The notes: generated from the sequence alone by a model not told the origin. Counted from the first letter of the stretch, positions 1-7,266 are shown. The stretch: 11,237 nt of DNA from an uncultured Phycisphaerae bacterium (GCA_913046275.1 CAJWSE010000030.1:1-11237); one strand, 5' to 3'. A program made the numbers and translations.

Positions 1-935
1 TCAGTTATGAAAAATTCAAATTCCTCTTCATTTCCTTTGATTTTTAAATCAACTTCTACGTCTGTGGAAAAAAGAATTTTTATTACGGTGATTTGATTTT
101 CACCACTTTCAAAATACTGATTGCCAGAAAAATCTCCAAAATTCACATTCCGAGGATCACCAAGGCTAGGCGAACCAGATAATCCACCAAGAACTTGGTT
201 TGACATGTAATCGTGCCCACCATTATTAATGAATGCGCACACCTTGGCTGAATCGATAGAACCTGCTGAACCATCCCAATCAAAAAGATACACAGGGATA
301 GCTATTTCTATTCCAGTCGTAACACCTTCACCACAACCCAGACCTTCACCAAATCCAACCCCACCAGTATTTGAATTGTCAATCGCAACTTCAATGCCAG
401 TAACACCAACAATAACACCCTTAGCGCCAGAGGCACCCTGCCCAATAAATTCTCCAAAGCCAGCGCCTTCTGTGCGCAACTCAGCATAACTTGCATATGT
501 TGTAAAGACATCGCCACCACAAGTCATGTTGAGATACATGTCTGGCGCAAAATCTTCATCAAAAGTCAAACCATTGCCGCTGCCATCATCGCCCATTCTA
601 TTCAGACCATCAAAGTCGATATCCGCGTTATCACTCCGCAGTCTATTTTGGCCCCCATCGCGAGCGTCAATGAAAATCTCTACTTTGTTAAAAACACTTT
701 CCAAGTTACCGGCAAGGAAAATTCGAAGATAACCACCATCAACATAAACATATCCTGCATCAAGCTCTGAACCATTTGCAAAATCTGGTAATCCAATATC
801 AGAATCTCCAAAACTTGATTGAGTATTCTGCACTGCATTTGGTTTGCCATAGGATGCATCGAGCATCCCATCTGTTTGTGAATAAGCAATGGATGCGCAC
901 ATTAGTGTGCAAGTTGTAGTAATTAATGTCTTCAT
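1..935 (-). CDS. Secreted protein of unknown function (C-terminus beyond window)
   Basis: An open reading frame runs from an ATG at 935 to the left edge without a stop, giving 311 codons; the C-terminus is missing. Residues 1-19 form a signal peptide (MKTLITTTCT..SIAYS) with likely cleavage before Q20. The mature part is rich in Asp, Gly and Asn, with a beta-type segment at about 70-90 (YLRIFLAGNLES..NKVEIFIDARDGG) that recalls extracellular beta-sandwich domains of the CBM9/DOMON sort, then a Gly-rich stretch and a segment with GHDYMSNQVLGGL. I recognise the style from planctomycete exported proteins but no named family. A purine-rich AAGAAG lies upstream as a weak ribosome site. An intrinsic terminator sits just upstream, between this gene and the secreted-protein gene at 1020-1697, so it probably has its own promoter. 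The missing end could carry a PEP-CTERM or dockerin anchor. Confidence 0.85.
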   Translation of the reverse strand, partial: MKTLITTTCTLMCASIAYSQTDGMLDASYGKPNAVQNTQSSFGDSDIGLPDFANGSELDAGYVYVDGGYLRIFLAGNLESVFNKVEIFIDARDGGQNRLRSDNADIDFDGLNRMGDDGSGNGLTFDEDFAPDMYLNMTCGGDVFTTYASYAELRTEGAGFGEFIGQGASGAKGVIVGVTGIEVAIDNSNTGGVGFGEGLGCGEGVTTGIEIAIPVYLFDWDGSAGSIDSAKVCAFINNGGHDYMSNQVLGGLSGSPSLGDPRNVNFGDFSGNQYFESGENQITVIKILFSTDVEVDLKIKGNEEEFEFFIT

Positions 936-957
936 AACGTTTCTTTCTTCTTGAAAA

Positions 958-984
958 AACAACCACTCACCTTGAGTGGTTGTT
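958..984 (-). terminator. Intrinsic terminator of the 1020-1697 gene
   Basis: A perfect 12-bp inverted repeat (AACAACCACTCA at 958-969, TGAGTGGTTGTT at 973-984) closes a 3-base loop. Read on the minus strand, the stem is followed directly by a T-tract (complement of the A-run 954-959). It lies 35 bases past the stop of the upstream gene and 23 bases before the next ATG at 935. Confidence 0.85.
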
Positions 985-1019
985 GGGAAATGTAATTTTG
1001 TGCCAAGCCACTTTAAAAT

Positions 1020-1697
1020 TTATTGTCGTCGGCGACGTATAAGGCCTTCTATTCCAAGCAATGCGAGTGCTCCAGGGCTAGGGACATATGCAAATTCATA
1101 GTATGTCCAATCTGTTGATGCTGAGCCACCGCCCCAACCAGGCTGCACTCCTTCACCACCAAACAGGTCAATAGCTGGATCGCCCCAGTTTCCACCAGTT
1201 GTTCCTACCTCAAAGTTTAAACCTTCAAAACCGAAAGCCTCACTTTCAATAGCCATGTTACTCAGAGTCCAAGTCATAGAGTTTGCCTCGGAATCCCAGT
1301 CAGATAAATAGTAGCCGCCACCACCGAGATTTTGCCAGTTGCCTTGAAAAGCGTGATAAAACTCGCTGCCCCAACTGCCACTACCAACGAAAAAATCCGT
1401 TCCCGCTAAGCCGCTAACATCTCTTCCCCATGGGTTATCGTTATCGCCAGAGCCGTAACCAAAATTTTCTAAACCAGGAAGATCGATAAAAAGCATATAG
1501 CTTCCCCAGTCTTCTGATAGGTCTGCAACCGTTAAAGTCACATAGACATTGATTCCATCATCCGTTACTTCGAGTGATGTCATATCTAAATTAGGGTTGC
1601 CAGTTGCAATATCGCCTTCTGGGTCATACCAAATATCAGCCACTGCAAAGCTTCCCATGAGGGATGCGGCTACCACTGCACCAAGATAATTTTTCAT
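1020..1697 (-). CDS. Secreted protein with PEP-CTERM-like C-terminal anchor
   Basis: A 225-residue exported protein. Two in-frame ATGs compete: the one at 1706 abuts the AGGAG (1707-1711), which is too close, while the one at 1697 has a 9-base spacing and gives a clean signal peptide (MKNYLGAVVA..SFAVA, cleavage near residue 20), so 1697 is chosen. The mature part is a Trp/Gly/Asp-rich beta protein (IWYDPEGD at 22-29, then alternating beta-type segments such as INVYVTLTVADL) resembling DOMON/CBM9-like sandwiches; this is only a resemblance. Residues 205-225 start VPSPGALALLG and end in four Arg plus Gln: Pro-rich motif, short hydrophobic helix, basic end. This is the planctomycete variant of the PEP-CTERM sorting tail, normally processed by an exosortase during export to the surface. 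A Glu interrupts the hydrophobic helix. The gene is transcribed away from rmuC and ends at a clear terminator. Confidence 0.88.
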   Translation of the reverse strand: MKNYLGAVVAASLMGSFAVADIWYDPEGDIATGNPNLDMTSLEVTDDGINVYVTLTVADLSEDWGSYMLFIDLPGLENFGYGSGDNDNPWGRDVSGLAGTDFFVGSGSWGSEFYHAFQGNWQNLGGGGYYLSDWDSEANSMTWTLSNMAIESEAFGFEGLNFEVGTTGGNWGDPAIDLFGGEGVQPGWGGGSASTDWTYYEFAYVPSPGALALLGIEGLIRRRRQ

Positions 1698-1762
1698 ACT
1701 TCTCATCTCCTAATTACGACCTCTCTAAAGCCGTATAGGTACGATAAAGGAACCATTGCTGA

Positions 1763-1813
1763 TTTACAAAATAAAAATATTGTTTTTAGCGCTAAATAAT
1801 CATTTTTTGTAAA
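1763..1813. promoter_or_regulatory. Nested inverted repeats in divergent promoter region
   Basis: Between the divergent secreted-protein and rmuC genes lies a nested dyad: outer arms TTTACAAAA (1763-1771) and TTTTGTAAA (1805-1813) surround a 12-bp palindrome TTTAGCGCTAAA (1785-1796). The two dyads have nearly the same centre. A regulator-binding site or shared promoter element is an inference; I could not fix -35/-10 boxes with confidence in this AT-rich stretch. Confidence 0.35.
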
Positions 1814-1836
1814 AAGTGACCTAGGATGCTTCAATA

Positions 1837-2994
1837 ATGGATTATTTAAGTCTAATTCTGGGCCTTGGCATAGGTTGCGCTCTCGGTGGCCTAATCGTTT
1901 TTGTGATTTTTGGGAGAAAATCAACTGTGAACGAGTCAAATGATGAGCTCATTCGCCTGCAAACCAGGCTTGAAGAGCAACAAAAACATGCGAATGAATT
2001 GCAAGAGCGAATGAATGAAACATTTGCCAAAATTAGCCAAGACGCAATTGATCAAAATACGAAAAACTTTTTTCAAATAGCGATGGAGAAATTTGCGCCA
2101 ATTAAAGAAAATTTAGACAAGACACAACTGTTTGTTAAAGAACTAGAAACAAAAAGAACTCACGCGTATGCAGAGCTACAAACTGCAGCCAAGCAAATCA
2201 TTGATGTTAATCGTGAATTACAAAGTGAAACAAAAAACTTAGAAACTGCACTTCGTCGACCAGACCACAGAGGAAAATGGGGAGAAGTTGGTTTACGGAA
2301 TGTTGTGGAATTTTCTGGTATGACTGAGCATTGTGATTTTACTGAGCAAACCACTACTGAAGGCGAAAACTCGCTTCGACCAGACATGATTGTCAAACTT
2401 CCAGGAGGCGGACAAATAGTAGTTGACTCAAAGTTACCGCTTGAACATTACCTTAATGCGATGGATGATCCAGAAAATGCCAGCTCTCATCTAGAGAAGC
2501 ATTTAAAAATGGTTGGTTCACATGTACGAGCGCTGACAAAAAAAGAATATTGGAATCAATTTGAGCACACGCCAAACTTTGTTGTAATGTTTGTTAATGT
2601 TGAATCGGCATTAGTCGCGGCCTTAGAACGAGACCCAGAACTCCATGAACGTGCCATGCGAAATAATGTTTTGCTCACATCCCCCGCAACGCTTGTTGCT
2701 CTATTACAGGCAACGGCATATGGCTGGAGACAAGAATCGATTGCCAAAAATGCTGAAGAAATTGCGAAGGCTGGGAAAGACTTATTTGAACGGCTTGATG
2801 TTTTTAGATCTCATCTTGAAAGTGTTGGGAAAAAAATCCAGCAAGCTGCGGGTGCATTTAATAAGGCGCAAGGCTCATTCAATTCACGACTTTCCCCATC
2901 AGCTAGACGCTTAAGTGAGCTGCACGCCTCGGATGGAAAAGAAATGAAGGGACTTGAATCAATTGATCACGTTCCAGATGATGATTCTGCGTAG
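1837..2994 (+). CDS. rmuC: DNA recombination protein RmuC homologue
   Basis: A 385-residue protein of the RmuC family. In E. coli, RmuC limits recombination at inverted repeats; the family shares a nuclease-like fold but its exact biochemistry is unsettled. Residues 4-26 are one membrane segment, about 33-140 are charged and heptad-like (coiled coil), and the conserved RmuC core runs from about 145 to 350. Hallmarks seen: RGKWGEVGLRNVVEFSGM (145-162), RPDMIVKLPGG (181-191) followed by VVDSKLPL (195-202), then a YWNQF..PNFVVMF segment, LLTSPATLVALLQ, and WRQE. The length is usual for the shorter family members. An AGGA about ten bases before the ATG is a plausible ribosome site. The last 28 bases overlap the end of the convergent hydrolase gene. 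The acidic C-terminus (DHVPDDDSA) is the part encoded in the overlap. Confidence 0.95.
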   Translation: MDYLSLILGLGIGCALGGLIVFVIFGRKSTVNESNDELIRLQTRLEEQQKHANELQERMNETFAKISQDAIDQNTKNFFQIAMEKFAPIKENLDKTQLFVKELETKRTHAYAELQTAAKQIIDVNRELQSETKNLETALRRPDHRGKWGEVGLRNVVEFSGMTEHCDFTEQTTTEGENSLRPDMIVKLPGGGQIVVDSKLPLEHYLNAMDDPENASSHLEKHLKMVGSHVRALTKKEYWNQFEHTPNFVVMFVNVESALVAALERDPELHERAMRNNVLLTSPATLVALLQATAYGWRQESIAKNAEEIAKAGKDLFERLDVFRSHLESVGKKIQQAAGAFNKAQGSFNSRLSPSARRLSELHASDGKEMKGLESIDHVPDDDSA

Positions 2995-3818
2995 TCTTCA
3001 CGGGCATTCTGAGCCGCTTTCTGCATAATCAACTTTGGGTCTCGCTTAAAACACTCAACATCTATAGCATCTATCACTAATAAAGCTGCTGCTGTCGTGC
3101 CCTCAAGGGTCGTGTGAAGTAAATCTCCTTGCATAAGCCTCGCCCTGCTTCCAGCAGGCCAGGTGTGCTCAAGAATCGTAAACTCCTCATTACCGAGAAT
3201 ATGCTTTCCAAGCTCATACACTGGAATGACTTGAACATTCTTATGCTCCTCCGCCCATTTATGAATTCTCTCATTTAACTTTGAAATCGTTGGAACAGAT
3301 GGCACTTGACCATCGCGCAGCATATAACCAATTGCTGCATGCATATCGGGTAAATCACCAACAATTATTGGTGCGTCTATTAGCTCTAACAAGTCTAAGC
3401 CAAAATTTAACTTTTCCATTCTGTATTCATCTTCATCTACGTCATCAGGCGCCATTCCATAGCCAAACCAAAAAAGAAAATCAATACCGAATACGATTGT
3501 TGGTTTAAACTCAACAATTTTTTGCACATATTCTGTTGCGTTTTTACGGCTGCTTCGAAAAAACATCACGTCTGCAAAAAAACCAATCGCCTCTGGCTCT
3601 ATCTCCAACATACCTTCAACAACATGTTGAAAGTTCATTGGATAACCTCCTAAATCAGAAGAGATAGGCGGTGTCTTTAAACCCATCCCAGCTGTAACGC
3701 TTGCACCTGTGATTGCTATGCGATCCAATACATTGCAGTCATCTGCTGAAATATTTTGAACAGGCAGGAGAAAAATGCTCACCGATATAAGAAATCGTAA
3801 CTTCATGAACAAAATCAT
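2967..3818 (-). CDS. Exported SGNH/GDSL-like hydrolase
   Basis: A 283-residue protein counted from the ATG at 3818. Upstream ATGs (as far as 3935) would run into the coding start of the divergent gene, so 3818 (with CAGG nine bases upstream) or 3806 (MKLRFLISV..) is preferred. The N-terminus holds a signal peptide ending near NISADDC. The SGNH-type features are: block I at ITGASVTAGMGL with Ser40 as candidate nucleophile, a block III-like strand TIVFGIDFLFWFGYG (108-122) where the usual Asn is not evident, VGDLPDMHAAIGYML, and a block V-like DLLHTT (232-237) giving the Asp-x-x-His of the catalytic pair. SGNH enzymes cleave esters on lipids, acylated sugars or cell-surface polymers; the substrate here is unknown. 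The 3' end overlaps rmuC tail to tail and no terminator is visible there. Confidence 0.75.
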   Translation of the reverse strand: MILFMKLRFLISVSIFLLPVQNISADDCNVLDRIAITGASVTAGMGLKTPPISSDLGGYPMNFQHVVEGMLEIEPEAIGFFADVMFFRSSRKNATEYVQKIVEFKPTIVFGIDFLFWFGYGMAPDDVDEDEYRMEKLNFGLDLLELIDAPIIVGDLPDMHAAIGYMLRDGQVPSVPTISKLNERIHKWAEEHKNVQVIPVYELGKHILGNEEFTILEHTWPAGSRARLMQGDLLHTTLEGTTAAALLVIDAIDVECFKRDPKLIMQKAAQNAREDYAESSSGT

Positions 3819-3876
3819 ACAAAAAAACCTGAATACTGTTGCATCAAATAGTGATAGTGCAATAATAGTTACATCC

Positions 3877-3885
3877 AAAGGAGAG
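3877..3885 (+). promoter_or_regulatory. Strong Shine-Dalgarno site
   Basis: AAAGGAGAG lies six bases (from the AGGAG core) before the ATG at 3890. It fixes that start and, by position, argues against a longer N-terminus for the divergent hydrolase. Confidence 0.8.
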
Positions 3886-3889
3886 AATA

Positions 3890-4567
3890 ATGAAAATAGC
3901 ATCACTCTTAACACTAGTAACCAGCACTGCGGCATTTGCAGGAGACACCGTTCAGTGGAACTTCAGTGAAGACACTGGTGGCGAAGATATTCAGTGGATA
4001 AGCCCGACATCTATAGATCCCAATGCGAATCAATATGAATACAACTGGGAAATTACCTACATTGGCGTTGATGTTGTCTTTTTAGGAATTGTGATTGGTC
4101 CAGAAAATGTAACTGATCAGATTGACGCTGAATTTCGAATGGGTTCAGGTGTACTTGACGGACCAGCGCCAATTGTCCTAATGAATGAAACGCTTGACTA
4201 TGATGTTGAGGAAGATGGAGACATTGATATTGCGGCTGACTTTTTTATGCAAGTCAATGGCAAAGGATATGGCCAGTTCAGCGCAACCAACCTTTTCTTT
4301 GGTGATATTTATGTTGATACTGGATTTCCATTTGGCTGGCAAACAGTTGACATCGATCGAATTTATATGAATGGCGAAATGACCATTACTCCAATTATTA
4401 TTGATTGTCCTGAAGATACAAACAATGACGACTTCGTCAATGTGACAGATTTGTTAAATGCTGTCGGGAATTGGGGCTCGAGCGGTCTAGGCGATGTAGA
4501 TAACAGCGGCACTGTTGATGTTTCTGACATATTGGCAATTGTCAATGCCTGGGGCTCTTGCTCCTAA
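3890..4567 (+). CDS. Secreted protein with C-terminal dockerin-like EF-hands
   Basis: A 225-residue exported protein. The signal peptide MKIASLLTLV..AAFA is cleaved near residue 17. Residues 18-170 are an acidic, beta-rich domain I cannot assign. From Cys173 to the end there are two Ca-binding loops of dockerin type: D176-T-N-N-D-D-F-V-N-V-T-D187 with the motif NWG after it, and D202-V-D-N-S-G-T-V-D-V-S-D213 followed by AWGSCS. Cys173 and Cys224 flank the module and may pair. In cellulosomes such modules bind cohesins; in planctomycetes they are common on secreted proteins and the partner is usually unknown. No cohesin is encoded in this window. The gene has an excellent ribosome site and is divergent from the hydrolase, 71 bases away. 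A 12-bp palindrome, AATAGTACTATT, spans its stop codon (4566-4577). Confidence 0.88.
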   Translation: MKIASLLTLVTSTAAFAGDTVQWNFSEDTGGEDIQWISPTSIDPNANQYEYNWEITYIGVDVVFLGIVIGPENVTDQIDAEFRMGSGVLDGPAPIVLMNETLDYDVEEDGDIDIAADFFMQVNGKGYGQFSATNLFFGDIYVDTGFPFGWQTVDIDRIYMNGEMTITPIIIDCPEDTNNDDFVNVTDLLNAVGNWGSSGLGDVDNSGTVDVSDILAIVNAWGSCS

Positions 4568-4654
4568 TAGTACTATTCCGAATTGACTCCAGTCGTAAAC
4601 GTCAAAGAGTAGAAAATTCTCGAACTCTTGGTGTCGCTATGACTGTATCACCTA

Positions 4655-5503
4655 ATGTACACTGCCAAGATGCTTAAAATTATTCTCGCACTGTTCATGA
4701 CTTTTCCATTTACAAACCAACCAATTCAAAACAATTCTTTCCAAGAAAAATTTGCGGTAAATATAGAGATGTGGTGGTGGAAAAAACCATTTGTAGAACG
4801 AATTCATGCGGCGGCTGATGCAGGATTTGAATATATCGAATTTTGGCCATATGAAAATAAAGATATTGATGCAATTGCTTCAGCATGCAAAGAGCGAAAT
4901 ATTCAAGTGGTTCAATTTACAGCGTGGGGTTTTGTGCCCGGTTTGAATAATCCAAAAAATCATCAGGCTTTTATCGAAAAAATAAAAGAAAGCTGTGAAA
5001 TTGCGAAAAAGCTTAATTGCAAAATGATGACCGTTGTTGGTGGTAATGATCAAGCTGGCATGACAAAAAACGAAATGCATCAGCATATTATCGATGGGTT
5101 AAAACTTGCTAAGCCGATTGTGGAAGAAGCTGGCATTATGCTTATTCTTGAGCCTATGAATATCCGAGTTGATCATAAAGGGCACTGCCTCTACGGCAGT
5201 GAAGACGCCGTACGCATTTGCCGTGAAGTCGACTCTCCGATGATTAAAATTAATTGGGATTTGTATCACATGCAAATCAGTGAAGGTGATTTATGCGGTC
5301 GACTGCGAGATGGCATCGATCAGGTTGGATACATTCAAGTTGCCGATCACCCGGGAAGACATGAACCGGGGACTGGCGAAATTTACTATCCTCGGGTCTA
5401 CGAAGAACTGCACGCACTTGGCTATAGTGGTCCAATCGGGCTCGAGTGTTCACCGGCTACCGATGAACAAGACGCTATTAAACGTTTAAAAAATATACAC
5501 TAG
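4655..5503 (+). CDS. Hydroxypyruvate isomerase-like TIM barrel with signal peptide
   Basis: A 282-residue protein of the xylose-isomerase-like/AP-endonuclease-2 barrel superfamily, closest in pattern to hydroxypyruvate isomerase (Hyi), which interconverts hydroxypyruvate and tartronate semialdehyde. Metal ligands fit the family: Glu166 (LILEPMN), Asp202 (NWDLYHMQ), Gln228 (YIQVAD) and Glu264 (GLECSP), with spacing very close to E. coli Hyi. The signature ADHPGRHEPGTGEI (230-243) is intact. Residues 6-30 (MLKIILALFMTFPFTNQPIQ) look like a signal peptide or membrane anchor, which cytoplasmic Hyi lacks, so export is inferred. The start is uncertain: neither the ATG at 4655 nor the one at 4670 has a clear Shine-Dalgarno. 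True substrate unknown; a periplasmic sugar isomerase or epimerase is possible. It converges on the large minus-strand gene across a shared hairpin. Confidence 0.85.
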   Translation: MYTAKMLKIILALFMTFPFTNQPIQNNSFQEKFAVNIEMWWWKKPFVERIHAAADAGFEYIEFWPYENKDIDAIASACKERNIQVVQFTAWGFVPGLNNPKNHQAFIEKIKESCEIAKKLNCKMMTVVGGNDQAGMTKNEMHQHIIDGLKLAKPIVEEAGIMLILEPMNIRVDHKGHCLYGSEDAVRICREVDSPMIKINWDLYHMQISEGDLCGRLRDGIDQVGYIQVADHPGRHEPGTGEIYYPRVYEELHALGYSGPIGLECSPATDEQDAIKRLKNIH

Positions 5504-5515
5504 ATTTCACCTATA

Positions 5516-5545
5516 TAAAAACAGGGCTGGCATATGCCAGCCCTG
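5516..5545 (-). terminator. Intrinsic terminator of the hyaluronidase-like gene
   Basis: Positions 5522-5545 are a perfect 24-bp palindrome (CAGGGCTGGC, ATAT, GCCAGCCCTG), giving a GC-rich 10-bp stem with a 4-base loop. On the minus strand it is followed by a five-base T-tract (complement of A 5517-5521), 29 bases past the stop of the 5575 gene. On the plus strand it lacks a T-tract, so it is at best a weak 3' hairpin for the isomerase-like gene. Confidence 0.88.
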
Positions 5546-5574
5546 AAGAAACCCCAAAACCCTGCCAAGGATTT

Positions 5575-7266
5575 TTATCGACGTCGAGAGCCCTTCTTCT
5601 TCTTTGATTTTGATTTTGATTTCTTTTTCGATTTTGATTTTCGTTTTGATTTCTTTTTCGATTTGAACTTTGTTTTAGCCTTATTCATTTTTGCTCGAGC
5701 GCTTTTGGTACTCTTTTTTGAGCTTTGATACAGTTTTGATGCTGATTTAAAGTTTGCTTTTGCATTCTTATATGTTGCTAATGCCGCCTTGTACCCTTCT
5801 GTGCCACGCTTGTTTTTACGTTTTGCTTTTGCAAAGGTACGCTTAGCATCCTTCCAAGATTTTTGAGCTGATCGATATGCAGTTTTTGAATCTACGAAAC
5901 TAGGTTCTGGCGTTATCAAAGGGACTGTTTCAACAATTTTTTCAACTATTCCTAAGAGCGGAGCGGCATCTTGTACTGAAGCAGGTTCTAAAGTAGCAAC
6001 CTGGACGTCTTCTGTTATGGGCGCTGGTGGTACGAATTGTGCTGCTGCAACTGCAACAGCCGCTTTCATATCTTTCAAGTAATCGATATGCGCATAGTCA
6101 AGTTCATCCCATGCTGCTTTTCTTTCACTCATTGACATTTCTGACCAGTTATCTGTGTACATTGAGATGTATACGTACGCTTCCCAAAATGATACGCTGG
6201 ACACGCGGTGAACCTGGCCATTTGCATCAGTCCATGACGCTGCAAGGGATGGTTCTACTTGATCACGCAAGAATTCTTCTTGTGTGTGAAAGTAGCGGTA
6301 ACCAGAAGAATCTTTTTTGTATCGTGGAGAAACTTGAGCGTAAACTGGAATTTCGCCATTAACCATCTCGATGCATCTCTCAAGGTGCAGTTGAAGACGT
6401 GCAGCGTCATTGCCATTTGGATTATTTTCATAGACATCTGGAAAAATTGCTGTGCAAGCGTTTAAAAGTCGCTGAACACTTGCTGTATTGATATCTGGAT
6501 TTGAATGTGTTTTCTTTGGAAAACCCCAAAAACCAATTTTTGCATTTGGTCGAAGTTCTTTTGCATATTCAATATTTTCAAGATAAAAATTGATTGCAAT
6601 ATCCATCACTGTTTGGCTTTGCGTATCAAGCATGGACCACCATTGGCCTTCAAGATCGAGGCAAAGAGGTCCGTCATAATCCGCAGGAATGGTTGCGTCT
6701 AACCATACTTTAAAGCTCTCTTTATCATCTGCAGTCAAAAAGTTATCGTGATTCCAGTCAACTCCACCGTACACCATTGGTTGCATAGCGACATTGTTCG
6801 ATGATAACCAAGACATGGTGTGCTCACCTTGGTTGAATGCCTGGGCATTGTGCCATCGGTCATATCCGCCATGATGGAAAAGTTCCGTGTACTGATCAAA
6901 GTAAATTGCATCTAAAAGAACTGGTGCTTCATTTTGCCAGCTCATGTCACGGTTTGGGTCACGTTGAAATGGCGTTCCTTCAGTTTCCGGTGTATCGCTA
7001 GTTGTTTCTTCTGATGGTACCCATCCTGGCACTGGTCCCCATAATCCCATAAGCAAGTTGAGATCCATAGTGTCAGTGACGCCATCTTGATTAATATCTG
7101 TAGGACATGAATTATCGCAGGCTAAATTCAGAGCGCTCGTAAGCGTAATAAGGTCCATCGCGTCGATGTTGCCATCATTGTTAAAGTCAGCTGTTTGATT
7201 TGCTACAGCAGTTGTAGCGAAGATTGATGCGGCGGTCGTGGCCATCATCGTAGGCAGGGTTGTCAT
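5575..7266 (-). CDS. Secreted GH56 (hyaluronidase)-like protein with dockerin EF-hands and polycationic tail
   Basis: A 563-residue protein from the ATG at 7266, which has GGAG six bases upstream; an in-frame ATG at 7296 adds MKFTLILELV and gives the signal peptide a Lys, so it remains possible. Numbered from 7296: signal peptide to about 33; two dockerin-like loops at 37-49 (DFNNDGNIDAMDL) and 67-79 (DINQDGVTDTMDL) ending in GLWGP; an acidic linker; an enzyme-like barrel at about 120-410. The barrel follows the order of GH56 hyaluronidases: DGPLCLDLEGQWW (D214, E216 matching the catalytic D-x-E), then a helix and KELRPNAKIGFWGFP, then CTAIFPDVYENN and IPVYAQVSPRY. After a Pro/Ala linker come a Lys-rich helix (467-544) and a Lys/Ser tail. 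GH56 enzymes cut hyaluronan or chondroitin; here the target polymer is unknown and the assignment is by pattern only. Confidence 0.82.
   Translation of the reverse strand: MTTLPTMMATTAASIFATTAVANQTADFNNDGNIDAMDLITLTSALNLACDNSCPTDINQDGVTDTMDLNLLMGLWGPVPGWVPSEETTSDTPETEGTPFQRDPNRDMSWQNEAPVLLDAIYFDQYTELFHHGGYDRWHNAQAFNQGEHTMSWLSSNNVAMQPMVYGGVDWNHDNFLTADDKESFKVWLDATIPADYDGPLCLDLEGQWWSMLDTQSQTVMDIAINFYLENIEYAKELRPNAKIGFWGFPKKTHSNPDINTASVQRLLNACTAIFPDVYENNPNGNDAARLQLHLERCIEMVNGEIPVYAQVSPRYKKDSSGYRYFHTQEEFLRDQVEPSLAASWTDANGQVHRVSSVSFWEAYVYISMYTDNWSEMSMSERKAAWDELDYAHIDYLKDMKAAVAVAAAQFVPPAPITEDVQVATLEPASVQDAAPLLGIVEKIVETVPLITPEPSFVDSKTAYRSAQKSWKDAKRTFAKAKRKNKRGTEGYKAALATYKNAKANFKSASKLYQSSKKSTKSARAKMNKAKTKFKSKKKSKRKSKSKKKSKSKSKKKKGSRRR
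5578..5665 (-). repeat. Low-complexity Lys/Ser-coding tandem repeat
   Basis: The 3' end of the gene is AAA/TCG-type low-complexity DNA. A 21-base stretch at 5614-5634 recurs at 5644-5664, a 30-base period, which encodes the 10-residue unit KSKKKSK(R/S)KS twice in a row (545-564 in long-form numbering), followed by KKKKGSRRR. The matching plus-strand Phe/Asp reading frame is only its shadow. Confidence 0.85.

Noticed and set aside
229..489. Plus-strand Pro/Thr-rich open frame
   Set aside because: Antisense shadow of the Gly-rich secreted protein on the minus strand, which has a signal peptide and an unbroken frame.
3839..3868. Promoter for the dockerin-bearing gene (TTGCAT, 18-base spacer, TAATAG)
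   Set aside because: The -10 box matches the consensus at only half its positions, so it is not supported well enough to list.
3819..3935. Longer N-terminus for the SGNH-like hydrolase
   Set aside because: It would overlap the ribosome site and start of the divergent gene and would bury the signal peptide behind about 40 unlikely residues.
5534..5728. Plus-strand Phe/Asp-rich open frame
   Set aside because: Exact shadow of the Lys/Ser repeat tail and includes the terminator hairpin; no ribosome site.
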